A stretch of 64,000 nt of DNA from Epiperipatus broadwayi (taxonomy: Eukaryota > Onychophora > Udeonychophora > Euonychophora > Peripatidae): NCBI GenBank assembly GCA_028023455.1, contig JAQFVV010000064.1, positions 434,001 to 498,000 of the forward strand. The letters run 5' to 3'. Numbering within the stretch: the first letter of the stretch is position 1; every line of letters begins with the position of its first letter. A model generated the notes under the pieces. It was given only the letters and a program-made list of their open reading frames with translations, was not told the origin of the DNA and did no database searches. The position numbers and the translations under genes are program-made. Below are positions 9,761 through 20,015 of the stretch, one piece after another.

Positions 9761-10422
9761 TGACTGCTTCAAAATGAATTATTGTATAAACCATAAATGC
9801 TTGACTGCTTCTAAGCTTCTTCTCATAAAGGAATACAAAAACAAACTATTGTTGAATTGGAATATTTCCAAGCTTCTTCTCATAAAGGAATACAATTAAT
9901 GAACTATTGTTGAATTATAATATTCACAAGCTTCTTCCCATAAATGAATTAATGAACTATTGTTGAATTAGAATATTCACAAGCTTCTTCTCATAGAGGA
10001 ATTAATGAACTATTGTTGAAATTGCAAATTAATTGTTATTTAATAAATTTTTTTTTGTTACTAAAATTAAATTGGTTATCCAGTTGTCCAGTTTTGTTTA
10101 TTTATCGCATCACTCACCAATTATAGCACTGGTTCATGAGAATCTCATGTTCTCTGAGCTACGTCTGACATAACTTGACCTAGGCCAGTCAGGTTGTAGT
10201 GAGATGGAACTCTAATGGCGCTCTTTGGGAAACCAAACATAGAAATATTTAGATGTTTCCAGTCTCTATGTACTACATCCTCTGATGAGCAGGAAATATT
10301 GTTGTAGGGGGACATTAACATCTGCATTAAGAATATCAATTGATGGTTCCTTCCTGCAGCATGCTCATCAGAAAATTGTTACAACTGACGTAATAAAACG
10401 GTTGTATGGCGGTCCGGTTACA
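9761..10422 (+). mobile_element. LTR-like terminal repeat (right copy)
   Basis: Direct repeat of 1-659 with only a few differences, ending in GGTCCGGTTACA at 10422. The left copy continues with TTTGGCGCC, while this one continues with ATATATAATGG. The shared sequence therefore stops exactly at the ...ACA end, as expected for the outer boundary of an integrated element. Confidence 0.75.
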
Positions 10423-10435
10423 ATATATAATGGAT

Positions 10436-11286
10436 TTGAAGATTCTAAGTAAAACGTGGATTTTAAAAGAATGGCGGAAGGTAACGTTAAAGATTAATAC
10501 GTTAAAATGTAGATTAAACTTTTTAAATGCCTGTCGTGATTTAGAAGTTTTCCCGAATTGCTGTTTAGTAAGAATAAACAAATTTTGCAAATTATCAGAT
10601 AAAATTACTAACGATATAAAGGAAATTTATTTAAAGAATATAATTAAGCAATGCAAATGTTTGCTATTTCGTCAACGGAAATATTTAACGGCTTTAAATC
10701 ATTTTATTTTGATGAAAAATTGTGATGATTGGTTTAACTATAAGTGTTTTTGTCAAAAAAATTTTGATAAATTTTATTTAAAAAATGTTGATAAATTTAA
10801 CAAGAAAATTGAACATTTGTTTCATAAAAATTTTCCGGATAAAATGAATGATCATAATTATGTGAACTTGTCTGGTATAGATTTGGATTTCAGTCAAAAA
10901 TATATTTTAAATTTCGGATCCAAATATGTTGGTGGTAGATGGAAAGATTGTAATCTTGAATTGAATTCTGCAATAGAACATTTATTTAGTGTGATTAAGT
11001 GTAACGCGAATATTTGTAATAACATTGTTAAAGAAGTTAAAAATAAAAACTTTAAATATAATAGGAATGATAAATGGTTAAGTCAAATTAATAAATTTAA
11101 AAGTTTCCTATTAAATAATGACTTAGGGTGTTTAAAGGAGGACAAGGGCCTTCATATGTGTTTGTTGACAAGAGCGAAATATAATGAAAAAGTTATGGAT
11201 CAAATGAAAAAGCTTAAATTTCAAAATAGTGAAATAATAAATATTGATACATCTCGCATGAAATTTATAAATGAAATTTTAAAAAA
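10436..11286 (+). pseudogene. Penelope-like element, N-terminal region and RT start
   Basis: The frame is open from before 10436 to a stop at 11371. Real homology leaves it at an A-run (about 11278-11286), where a 1-nt shift is needed to continue. Diagnostic PLE motifs are NLSGIDLDFSQKYILNFGSK (PLEs have a conserved NLS...L...G.KF here) and KEDKGLHMCLLTRAKYNEK, the DKG motif at the RT start. The upstream part is Lys/Asn/Cys-rich and not otherwise informative. An in-frame ATG at 10406 belongs to the neighbouring terminal repeat and is unlikely to be the true start. Confidence 0.75.
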
Positions 11287-12108
11287 GCTAAGAATAAAGC
11301 TATTGATAGTCATACATATTATAACTTATATCCATCATCTGCTATTTGCCCTAGGATATTTTCGAATATAAAGCTACATAAAGAAAATTATCCATTGAGA
11401 TTGATGGTTGATTTTGGTGGTGCATATTATTATCAAACATGTAGATATATTGAATTATTACTTCAAGATATTTTAGGTTTTGGAGAATATACTATTTGAT
11501 CATCGTTTGATTTTGTAGATAAAATTAAAAATATAAATATAGATTTACATGACACAATTTGTACTTTTGATATAAATGAAATGTATGGATCAATAGATAG
11601 AATAGAGTCAATTAATATTATTTATAATGCTCTTGTTTCAAAAAATGTAAAGTCTGATATTATAAATTTTATTATAAAAGTATTGCAGTTTATTGATAAA
11701 AATATTTATGTTAATTTTAATAATGAATATTATAAAATGAATTTTGGTTGGCCAATGGGTCTTCCTGCTGTTGCTCAAATTTGTAATTTTGTTATATCAA
11801 CATATGAAAGTAAAATTTTAAAACTATTGAAATATCAAGAAATTAAAGTATATCATAGATATGTGGATGATGTTTTTATTTGTGGAAAACAAAAATTAAT
11901 AATCAATTTATTTAATGAATTAAATAAGATTAAGGATATAAAATGGGTTATAACTAAAGAGAAATACAATTCCATAAAATTCTTGGATATTCAAGTTACT
12001 CTTAATGATTACAGTTTGGATTATCTTATGTTAATAAAACCAATTGAAACTAGAGGTTTTATTCCATATGAATCACATGTACCTATGTGTCATAACTGTC
12101 TGGATTGA
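11281..12108 (+). pseudogene. Penelope-like element, reverse transcriptase core
   Basis: This frame contains LHKENYPLRLMVDFGG, then an in-frame TGA at 11497-11499, then SSFDFVDKI and the catalytic motifs. Motif A is CTFDINEMYGSI, motif B is GWPMGLPAVAQICNF and motif C is YHRYVDDVFI with YVDD. The motif KFLDIQVTL, typical of PLE thumb regions, follows. The frame stops at 12108, where a shift into frame 12099-12281 (LKSFLFQNEKL onward) restores homology. All three catalytic Asp residues are present, so the enzyme was functional before the frame lesions. Confidence 0.85.
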
Positions 12109-12277
12109 AATCATTCTTATTTCAAAATGAAAAATTATGCAAATACTCTAGTGATAAAATTAAAAATGTACATTTATTTGTTAATGATTTTTTAAAAATT
12201 GGCTATTATAAAAATGCTATTGCTAATATTATTAAAGGAATCAACACTATAATAAAATTAATCATAAAAATATCAAA

Positions 12278-12820
12278 ATGAAATGGATTTCAATGCCATT
12301 TATATCAGATGAGCAGGTCAAGTTTATTAGGAAAATTTATAATGGTTTGTGTCATATTGCTTTTTTCTCTACAAATAACATAAATAGATTGCTTAATAAT
12401 TCTAAAATTCAAAATTCAAAGTTTAATCAAAATTCTATTATATATAGATTGATATGTGGATGTGGCGTACAATACATTGGTGAATCTAAGTGTACATTTG
12501 AGAAGAGAATAAAAGAACATATGCTTTTATATAATAGAATTCAAAAAGAGAATCAATATGGAACAGATGTAAATAAACCTTCATCATCTGTTATATTTGA
12601 TCATAATAAATCTTGTCAATATGGATTTAAATTTGATTATAAAAATATGAAAATTATTCAAATTGAACGTTGTCATAATAAACATAAAATAAAAGAGGCT
12701 ATGTTGATTTCAAGAAATCGTCAAATGTTAATGAATCGCCAGTCATCAAATGTTAAGATAATAGAATTGTGGGAAATCTCAATTGAACTATGGGTATTGT
12801 TAAGGGTTGTCTCGTTTTGA
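12278..12820 (+). pseudogene. Penelope-like element, GIY-YIG endonuclease domain
   Basis: The frame carries PFISDEQVKFIRKIY, FFSTNNINRLLNNSKIQ and then the endonuclease signature YRLICGCGVQYIGES, followed by FEKRIKEH with its conserved Arg and Glu. A Cys-x-Cys just before YIG is usual in PLEs. Later motifs include DHNKSCQYGF and the C-terminal Glu region HKIKEAMLISRNRQ. This domain nicks DNA for target-primed reverse transcription in the family. It needs a frameshift near 12275 to join the RT part. Confidence 0.85.
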
Positions 12821-13014
12821 TTATTCAACGTTATATAGTTGATAAAGACTACAAAGTGTATAGTCGAAAGTACTTCTAAAAGAATATAATTTATATAAAT
12901 TGTACTGTATTTTGATATATATATATTGATTTGTATATTATATATATATATATATACTAAATAAGCTAACGTTAAAATCAACAGCTTTGCAATACTGACT
13001 TTAAAATATGAATT

Positions 13015-13140
13015 TTTCTACAGTACAGGCTTTTTCATACCTGCACTTTTATATATAATATATAGGGGATTTGAACTCAGACTTTCACATGACCCTCAAC
13101 CTAATAATCTATGCTATTCAGATAGGGCAAGAATGATCTC
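13015..13140 (-). mobile_element. SINE family C, truncated copy
   Basis: On the minus strand a tRNA-like segment ends in GTCTGAGTTCAAATCCCC (B-box GTTCAAATCC). It is followed by an AT-rich linker and GTGCAGG...AAAGCCTGTAC. The same arrangement (GTCTGAGTTCGAATCCCAC, then TGCAGGTTTAAGCCTGTAC) is found at 21180-21432. The 5' part with a clear A-box is missing. Confidence 0.55.
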
Positions 13141-14024
13141 ATTGAAATATAGAAACAACATAGATATTTACAAAAAATCAAACATTTACATGATGAATTC
13201 CAAATATATGTTTTCATCTTGTATTTTCAAAAAAAAAATCACTTAAATATTTGCATGAGTGGGTGAATATATATAATTATCAGATAACACAGGTTTTATT
13301 AAGATATATATGTAATTTACATGGAAGACAATTACTCTTTGTATGTGCTCTTTAAATAGAAGGATTCCATGTCAATAAATATTTTAAAAGAACAGGCAGC
13401 CACCCATTATTAAAATATACTTTTAAATAAACCAACATTCATTGACAGTGCAGGAATTTTAGGTGATCTAATTTAGCAGCAGGATCTTTTATAACATCTT
13501 TTACTTGTAAAGGATCTATCTACAAATCCCAAGACAGAGAGAGCACCTCAGTTTCAATGAACTGTAATAATGAATAATGTTAATTTATATAGTTGTAACT
13601 ATTAATTTGTATATATGTGTGTAACGTAAGCTACTATCGTTAAACAGTCTAGCTAAACGGTTATAAAACCTCCAAAATATCTAGTAATTTGCATAGATGC
13701 AAAAATAAAAGATGGAAAATTCTAGATTTATAAATATTTGGGGGAAATTATATCTGTTTAGCTTGAGTATTTCACCTACATACGAAATATTTAATTACAG
13801 TCTCTAAATTAGCTTCACGTATTTAGTTATTACATATTTATATGTTATTTATAAAATCATTACTTGCTATGCAACAATATAGTTTTTTTTTTTTACTTTC
13901 CTGTTACAACTGAACTTAACTTTGTTTAGAAATTAATTAATTAATATATATTTAACAATGATTTAACCTATGAGATTGTATTTATTTATTTTTATTTTAA
14001 AAGTTTCGTAATCGTATACTTTAT
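13141..14024. other. AT-rich non-coding stretch
   Basis: No ORF, repeat family or splice pair that I can support. Contains poly-A/T runs at 13229 and 13883. Confidence 0.6.
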
Positions 14025-14160
14025 TTATGTGTCAGTTGGTTAAAGAGTTACCTTAAAATTCAATATTCAAGAATCTAAGATTCCATGTTTTATTCCTATG
14101 CTTGTACGGTCACTGGGCAGGCCAGCAACAAATTGAAGAAGAGAGGAGAATAATGTTATT
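14025..14160 (+). mobile_element. SINE family B (tRNA-like), diverged copy
   Basis: TCAGTTGGTTAAAGAGTTACC, then AATATTCAAGAATCTAAGATTCC, then a B-box-like stretch (GTTTTATTCCTATGC) and a tail AGAAGAGAGGAGAATAATG. The reverse complement of 62262-62407 shows the same order (CTCAATCTGTTAAAGCATTACC ... GATTCGATTCCCATGC ... AGAAGAGAAGTGAATAATAA), so the two are copies of one family. No target-site duplication is obvious. Confidence 0.55.
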
Positions 14161-14674
14161 CAAAATGTTAAGCATATACTAACCCCTGTGTTATTACTTA
14201 CATTTGAATGTAATTGGAAAATTTAAATAAAATTACATTTTTCTAAAGACATTCAATACCTAATATTAGATTATGAAGATAATCTAATATATAAAACGAC
14301 TAAAATACTATTTTCATAAATCTTCAGCCAAAAACTAATTATATAGTTTTATTTAAATTACTTTATTTGTAACATTAATTTTTATTTTTCTAGACCAAAT
14401 CAGAAATTTTTGAGTTAAAGCATAATTTCACAAACCGTTAGCCAGTATTTTGTCTAGGTTTTTTTTTTTTTTTTTCTGAGAATTTATATATTTTTCATTT
14501 ATTACTCAAGTTAAACATATTTTCTCTTTTTCTTCAGTAATAATGCAGACGCACAAAAATACATTTGTAAAAATGAATACGTATATATATACGTGCACCC
14601 ACATTTTCATAGGCAGTTGAAGCCACTTTTTCCCATGCAATAATTCCATATACGTATATAATATAAATTAGTTT

Positions 14675-14787
14675 TTTTTTTTTTTCCATGTGTCATAGCA
14701 TCGGCCGGGACGCGAACCCACAACCGTCTGCAACCAACTACTTGCTTGCATGGCAGCTGCGATACCTCTCGGCTAACAACGCAAGAC
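14675..14787 (-). mobile_element. SINE family A, complete copy with target-site duplication
   Basis: On the minus strand the element starts GTCTTGCGTTGTTAGCCGAG (A-box TAGCCGAGAGG), contains the B-box region GGTTGTGGGTTCGCGTCCCGG and ends in a 14-nt poly(A). It is flanked by a 16-bp direct repeat TAATATAAATTAGTTT at 14659-14674 and 14788-14803. That is the hallmark of LINE-mediated retrotransposition of a Pol III transcript. It is only about 110 bp, essentially a tRNA-like head plus tail. Confidence 0.85.
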
Positions 14788-15132
14788 TAATATAAATTAG
14801 TTTTAGTTAAATTATTATTTGATTACATTAATTGTTGAAATATCGTAAATTTAATACAAGTTTTTTTTTATGACAGATATACTATTTTTAAAAATATGTT
14901 GAAACGACCGACCGATAATATTTTTTTATTTCTCTTATTCTTTTGGAATAAGTGAAGATCTGAAAATATTACCGTCAAAAAAAAAATGCTTTGTGGGAAT
15001 GATTTATGAATTCTTAATTATGAGTTTTAATTGATTAAAAATGGTATTCTATACTAATATACTGTCAGTTTTATCCTTCAAAATTATTGGTTAGTTTTTA
15101 TCCGTCGCTGATTTGTTCACAAAACATTTTTT

Positions 15133-15235
15133 CTTTCATATGTCATAGCATCGGCCGGGACGCGAACCCACAACCGTCTGCAACCAATTACTTGCTTGCA
15201 TGGCGGCTGCGATACCTCTCGGCTAACAACGCAAG
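15133..15235 (-). mobile_element. SINE family A, second complete copy
   Basis: Differs from the copy at 14675-14787 at only a few positions in the body (GGCGGC against GGCAGC, AATTAC against AACTAC). It has its own 14-bp target-site duplication ACAAAACATTTTTT at 15119-15132 and 15236-15249. It lies 350 bp from the first copy in the same orientation. Different duplications prove two separate insertions rather than a tandem duplication. Confidence 0.85.
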
Positions 15236-15249
15236 ACAAAACATTTTTT

Positions 15250-16470
15250 ATGCAAATCACATGAACACAACACAAATACAGTAATCAGGCTTTAAACTGA
15301 AACAAAAAAAATATCCAGAACAAATATCAAGCAAAAATATTTATCAGTAAGAAGTGTTTAGTTTTAAAAAAAGTATACGTGGAAGGTGGATAATTGAAGT
15401 AAAGTGTGTTTGAGTGACATGAAAAGAGATGTTAAATATCCCATAAATTGAATAAAATTTGGAGAGTTTTTTACTTTGCAATCGATCAACAGTGGGTAAA
15501 ATTATGGTGTTGATGATGATGAGTGATTTTTTTTAATATTTTAAAATCTCAAATATTGATATAAAATATATTTTTAGTTATGTTTTGTTATTTGCAGAAT
15601 TAACTTATATATATATACTGTTTTGATTCAGACATCTTCTGCCTTTACAAGTTTTTTTTTTTAATTTCTCACTAAATAATTATGTTATTTTTAAGGGAAA
15701 AAAATAATGTAATTGTTTTTATTTTCATAAATGTGTAATCATAACATTAATGGTAAAAAACAAATGTGAAAGACAGTTCTTTTTACTTTTTGTTCATTTT
15801 AGTATTTAAAAATAAAGCTTTGGAAGAAAGCTTTCTTGTTTCAAAACAACTTTAATATCCTTATTGTGAAGAACTTTTGGATCATTTCAATCAGCAAATA
15901 ACTCTCTGGAATAGCACTATAAAGAAAGATGATTACAATGAGTCTTAAATTAAACATTATCAATACATCTAAGCTGGAAAACTACATGATAGCTGAAAAT
16001 CTCTTTGTCATGGGATAAAAATCTAATTAGTGCACTGATGAAACGTGAAATTATGTTGTTTGCTTCAAATTCCAGTTTTAGAAGTGTCTCCTTTTATCTA
16101 AACTAAACATTAATATTTAAACAGCATTAAACTGTTGCACATGCGCGTTGGATTTTAAATATAAAATGAATGAATACTAACACCTCAATCACATGATAAA
16201 GTCTTTGGAAAAGATAGAGTGGCCATCTATCTTTTCGAACCCAAACACGCTATATAAAATAATTGACTAAACTAAACATTGAAAATAAATTATTATTAGC
16301 TGTTATCTTTTACATAAAATCTTCCTGACTAATCATAAGTATCCAATCCATAGAACAATTTCATATGAAGCCTTACAATTATCAAACAGATTAATATTTA
16401 AAAAGATTTGAACCTATAAATTAGAATCTGTTGATATAGTAAGAGAAAATTTATTTAAATTAAAAAGCCT
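15250..16470. other. AT-rich non-coding stretch
   Basis: No coding frame or repeat that I can support. Contains an ATGATGATGATG run near 15510. Confidence 0.6.
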
Positions 16471-16473
16471 TTG

Positions 16474-16504
16474 ATAATAATAATAATAATAATAATAATA
16501 AAAC

Positions 16505-16565
<61 letters not shown>
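16474..16565. repeat. (AAT)n microsatellite, left of palindrome
   Basis: About 30 trinucleotide units interrupted once by AAACAA near 16502. It is separated from the palindrome by a 40-bp unique piece containing ATAGCGCGATG. Confidence 0.9.
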
Positions 16566-16567
<2 letters not shown>

Positions 16568-16605
16568 CAAGCATCTATTTTTATAGCGCGATGTTTATCA
16601 TTGTA

Positions 16606-16812
16606 ATTCACTAAATATCAGCCTTTTACAGCTACTGTACATGCGCTTTAATGAGTGTTAAATAATAAATGAATACTTTTCAGTGCCCATACAAGATATA
16701 GCATTTATTCTTTCTTAAATGCTATATCTTGTATGGGCACTGAAAAGTATTTATTTATTATTTAACACTCATTAAAGCGCATGTACAGTAGCTGTAAAAG
16801 GCTGATATTTAG

Positions 16813-16817
<5 letters not shown>
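16606..16817. repeat. Near-perfect 102-bp-arm palindrome
   Basis: Arms 16606-16707 and 16716-16817 are reverse complements with roughly one difference, around an 8-nt loop TTCTTTCT. The arm starts ATTCACTAAATATCAGCC and contains TACATGCGCTTTAATGAG. The unit sits between two AAT microsatellites. Near identity of the arms implies recent formation or ongoing conversion. Confidence 0.9.

Positions 16818-16882
<65 letters not shown>
16818..16882. repeat. (AAT)n microsatellite, right of palindrome
   Basis: About 20 uninterrupted AAT units starting directly at the palindrome edge. Confidence 0.9.
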
Positions 16883-16883
<1 letters not shown>

Positions 16884-17924
16884 GTTAATGTTAATGTGCG
16901 TTTAATATTTTTAATATATTATTTTCTTTTTAAATATGTACTACTTATATATATATATATTGAATGCTAAAACGTAGAATTTTATTTTTTGTTTAAATAT
17001 TAATAGTTAAATAATGATAATTATATGATTGTTTTTATTGCATGGAGCATATCAGAGTTCATAAGTTAAATGCACTTTAATTAAATGAATTTCCTCCCAT
17101 ATAATTACATTATGCATTGGATTCATTCTAAGTATCATGTAAGATGTAAATATTGTAAGTAAATTGTGTTTTATTATATATATATATTACTTTGAGTCCA
17201 TTTTTCTTTCTCATTCCAAAACTGGGTAAGCATAGCTAACATGTAACACATTGCAATGTTTTTCTTTTAGCCAGTCATGGGTAAACACATTTAAGTAGTT
17301 AGGGGAGGAATTGAACCTGATCTATAAATGTCTCTCATTTTAGACATGACACCTTAATCTGCAGTGTGGCAGATTTGTTTAATATAATAAATAGCATCTA
17401 TAATAGCAAGGCATACACCTCTGTAGTTAATCATTTTTGTTCAGAATGATGGTCAGGAAATATGGCTGAAAACTCAGTCTGGTCATCTTTAGTTAGAATA
17501 TTAAGTTTTAAAAAATAATCTATTATTATTCCTGATACTCATTAAGCTCATGGTTTAAACCCTCTTACATTCTTAATAAAATTATGTAAGTTAAAAAAGA
17601 GGAGCAAAACTGTAGGCCCAATTCAATATATATATAATGTACTATCCTGGAGAGACCTGTAACTAATCAAATTAAATTACAGCATTTCTGACATATGCTC
17701 TACATTCTTCATAAGCTAATAGACTGTGAAAAACATAGTCTGAGCAGTTTTAGTATAAATTATAGTAAAAAAATTTAGATGATAAAAATGTTAGCTGACC
17801 TATTAGTCTGAAAATGTTTTGAAAACTGCATGTGCAGTAAGAAAGGTCAAGGTAATTTTATTTTTTTGATTATCAGCATACAAGAATGTGGAGCCATGTC
17901 AGGAATGCTTTGAATTAAATTAAT
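16883..17924. other. AT-rich non-coding stretch
   Basis: Nothing recognisable. A 39-nt stretch at 17526-17564 lies between an AAG acceptor-like end and GTAAGTT and is open in the same phase as the candidate micro-exons. Its acceptor is weak, so I do not call it an exon. Confidence 0.5.
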
Positions 17925-18205
17925 TGACTACATAGGTAGTTAAACAAATAGATGTATAAACAGATAAGTAAATAAATAGATAGATAGATGTATAGATAGA
18001 TGGATAGATGTGTAAATAGATAGATTGATTGATAGATAAGTAGATAGATGAACATTTACAGAGATAAATAAATATGTAATTGGATAGTTGATTTATTGAT
18101 AAATAAATGTACAATTAGGTATATAGATATATAAGTAGATAAATGATTCAATAAATAGATGAATGGATAGATGGATATTAGATAAATAAATTAGATAATA
18201 CATAA
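17925..18205. repeat. Imperfect GATA-type tetranucleotide repeat
   Basis: Degenerate ATAGATAGATG / AATAGATAGAT units with many substitutions, an old microsatellite. The open frames through it are artefacts of the repeat. Confidence 0.8.
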
Positions 18206-18548
18206 ATGGTTGCATACATGCATGCACATATACATAGTTATATAATTACATATTTAATCAGGCAAGACTTAATACTTTTACTGTCAATCACCTGATTTAT
18301 TTTTCCATAATTTCAAACAATATATAAATAATTGACAGAAAATATTAAAGTATATTACTTTTTCCTTTAATTTATATATATATATGAATTATCCCTACAA
18401 TTTTTGATATACGATATATAAATAAATTATATTGAAAATTATACAATGAGTTCCAGTGGTTTATTTTATTATATATTATCTTGTTATATGTATATATAAT
18501 ATTACAAATCGATGTCTGTATTTCTTCAACATAATATACTTAAACTTA

Positions 18549-18995
18549 TAAATAAATATTAGAAAATACAGTAATTAAAAATTTTAAAATGAAGCATTTT
18601 CCACTATCCTCTTAGTCTTTATCAACTAATACTTTGAAAGGTCAACTTTCCCATAATTTCGTGATCTTAACATTTGCTGTCTGCCTAATGATTAAGTCTT
18701 GCTTGTATTTATATAATAACATAGCTTCCTTGATTTTTCTTTATAATGTAAAAATATTGCAAACTGAAAAAAATAATAATAAATGAAAAATCAAGGACTC
18801 TATGTTAATATATAAATACAAGCAAGACTTAATCAATAGGCAGGAAGTAAACGTTAAGATCACAGAATTATGGAAAAATTGACCTTTCAAAGTATTAGTT
18901 GGCAAAGACTATGAGGATAGTCAAAAGCTCTCCTAAATGATGTTTATATATATTTTTAAAGTTTTAATTACTGTATTTTCTAATATTTATTTATG
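18549..18995. repeat. Foldback made of two inverted Penelope-like 3' ends
   Basis: Left arm (about 18549-18745) and right arm (about 18783-18995) are reverse complements with minor differences. The right arm in plus orientation reads AATAGGCAGGAAGTAAACGTTAAGATCACAGAATTATGG, then GTTGGCAAAGACTATGAGG and ACTGTATTTTCTAATA. It parallels the end of the Penelope-like element (AATCGCCAGTCATCAAATG...ATAGAATTGTGG, GTTGATAAAGACTAC, ACTGTATTTTGATA). Translated, it keeps NRQ..NVKI.ELW. So two PLE 3' ends lie tail-inward around a short AT-rich loop. Confidence 0.7.
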
Positions 18996-19023
18996 TTTAT
19001 ATATATGTGTGTATATATTTCAG

Positions 19024-19056
19024 TAAATCCAGATTCTCCTGATATTACTGATGAAG
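19024..19056 (+). CDS. Candidate 33-nt micro-exon
   Basis: A TATATTTCAG acceptor with a T/A-rich tract upstream and a GTAAAT donor bracket exactly 33 nt. Read in phase 1 (two bases, ten codons, one base) it encodes NPDSPDITDE with no stop. The same length and phase recur at 41478-41510, and the candidate terminal exon at 60358 accepts phase 1. No sequence family is recognised. It starts 28 bp after a foldback. Short AT-rich matches to splice consensus occur by chance, so confidence is low without transcripts. Confidence 0.3.
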
Positions 19057-19671
19057 GTAAATTTATATTTATAATATTAAAATTTTATTGTTTTACTATA
19101 TATATATAATTACCTTAAATACTTTTTTAGAAGTATATGCATTCATATTCTTTTACAATGAATCTTTATGAAAGGCTTATTTTAGAAAAAAATCACAAAC
19201 CTATTCAAATCATTTAAAAATCAAATGGTTGTCTCACATTAGTGCTCTTTTAAAAATAACAGAACATATTCTGAAATGGTAGTAGTGTGCTGATATCATT
19301 AATACTAATACTTTTCTTATAAAAAAGAATGGCATGATTCATGTTAAAAATATTAAGGAAATAAAACAGTGATATAAATAAACAGGAGCAACGCTAAAGA
19401 AAGAAAAAACTAAGTGTAGTTCAAATAGCTAAGACTTTTTTTAATTCACTTTCTCATTTTCTTTTAATATTTCTAATAATATATGATTGTTTATTTTTTT
19501 ACAATGAAATCGTACTCAATTCATAAGTTAATCTCCTAGTATATAAAGCACATTAAAAGTAAATCTTAAAATATTCAATGTGATCATTAAAAGACATTTA
19601 ATTGATTGATTTTATTCTAATACTTCTTAGAGTTATATTTATTTGTTAAGTGTACAGGATGTATATGTAAA

Positions 19672-20015
19672 TAATTTTAAGACAGGTTACAACATGTATC
19701 CAATGTGCCTTGAAATTTATAATAGTCAAGCAAATCTTTATTTTACTGATAGAGGGAGCTCTCAAACCATTATACAAAAAAGTGACTTTTATAAAGTTAA
19801 GAGCACCCATTTTATTTTAACTTAATTTCTGATTGGCCTATATAAGTGGAAAGTTAGGTTAAAGATAAGATGTTCCCTCTTATCTTTATAAAAGTCACTA
19901 TCTTGTGGTGTGGTTTAAGAGGTCCCTCTATCGGCAGAATAAAGATATTGGTTGACTATTATAAATTACAAAGCACATTGGCTACAGGTTATAGCCTGTC
20001 TTAAAAGTATTTAAT
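19672..20015. repeat. Foldback with about 130-bp arms
   Basis: Left arm (19672-19800) has AAGACAGGTTACAACATG, TCAAGCAAATC and GAGGGAGCTCTCAAACCA. The right arm (19885-20015) carries their reverse complements with moderate divergence. The 85-bp loop contains GGCCTATATAAGTGGAAAG, a TATA-like sequence. It may be a non-autonomous foldback or a second Penelope-type terminal structure; I cannot place it in a family. Confidence 0.75.

Larger units (their letters stand above)
734..10422. mobile_element. 9.7-kb palindromic gag-only retroelement-like unit
   Basis: The left half (734 to about 5450) and right half (about 5450 to 10422) are imperfect reverse complements along their whole length. The outer ends are TGTAACCGGACC... 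and ...GGTCCGGTTACA. Both arms contain, from the outside in, the LTR-like block, minisatellites, a 1.2-kb non-coding stretch and a gag-like gene whose 3' end points outward. The centre is a tandem array. I see no reverse transcriptase, integrase, protease or transposase, so the unit would be non-autonomous. Lengths differ between arms because minisatellite copy numbers differ. The right end abuts a Penelope-like element with no spacer. No target-site duplication is visible at 734/10422, which is expected if the real left end is outside the window. Confidence 0.75.
10423..12980 (+). mobile_element. Penelope-like element (RT plus GIY-YIG), nearly complete but decayed
   Basis: About 800 codons in three frames carry, in order, the PLE N-terminal region, reverse transcriptase and a C-terminal GIY-YIG endonuclease, followed by an AT-rich 3' tail. 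Its 5' side touches the end of the palindromic element with no spacer. The 3' tail (GTTGATAAAGACTACAAAG... ACTGTATTTTGATA) is recognisable again at the foldback 18549-18995, so more than one copy of the family is present. Confidence 0.85.

Noticed and set aside
734-10422. Classical TIR DNA transposon (Maverick/foldback type)
   Set aside because: Not fully excluded, but there is no transposase or polymerase, the ends are TG...CA, and a tRNA-Lys PBS with CCA follows the end, which fits retroelements better.
16414-16611. Poly-Leu/Tyr frame
   Set aside because: Translation of the AAT microsatellite.
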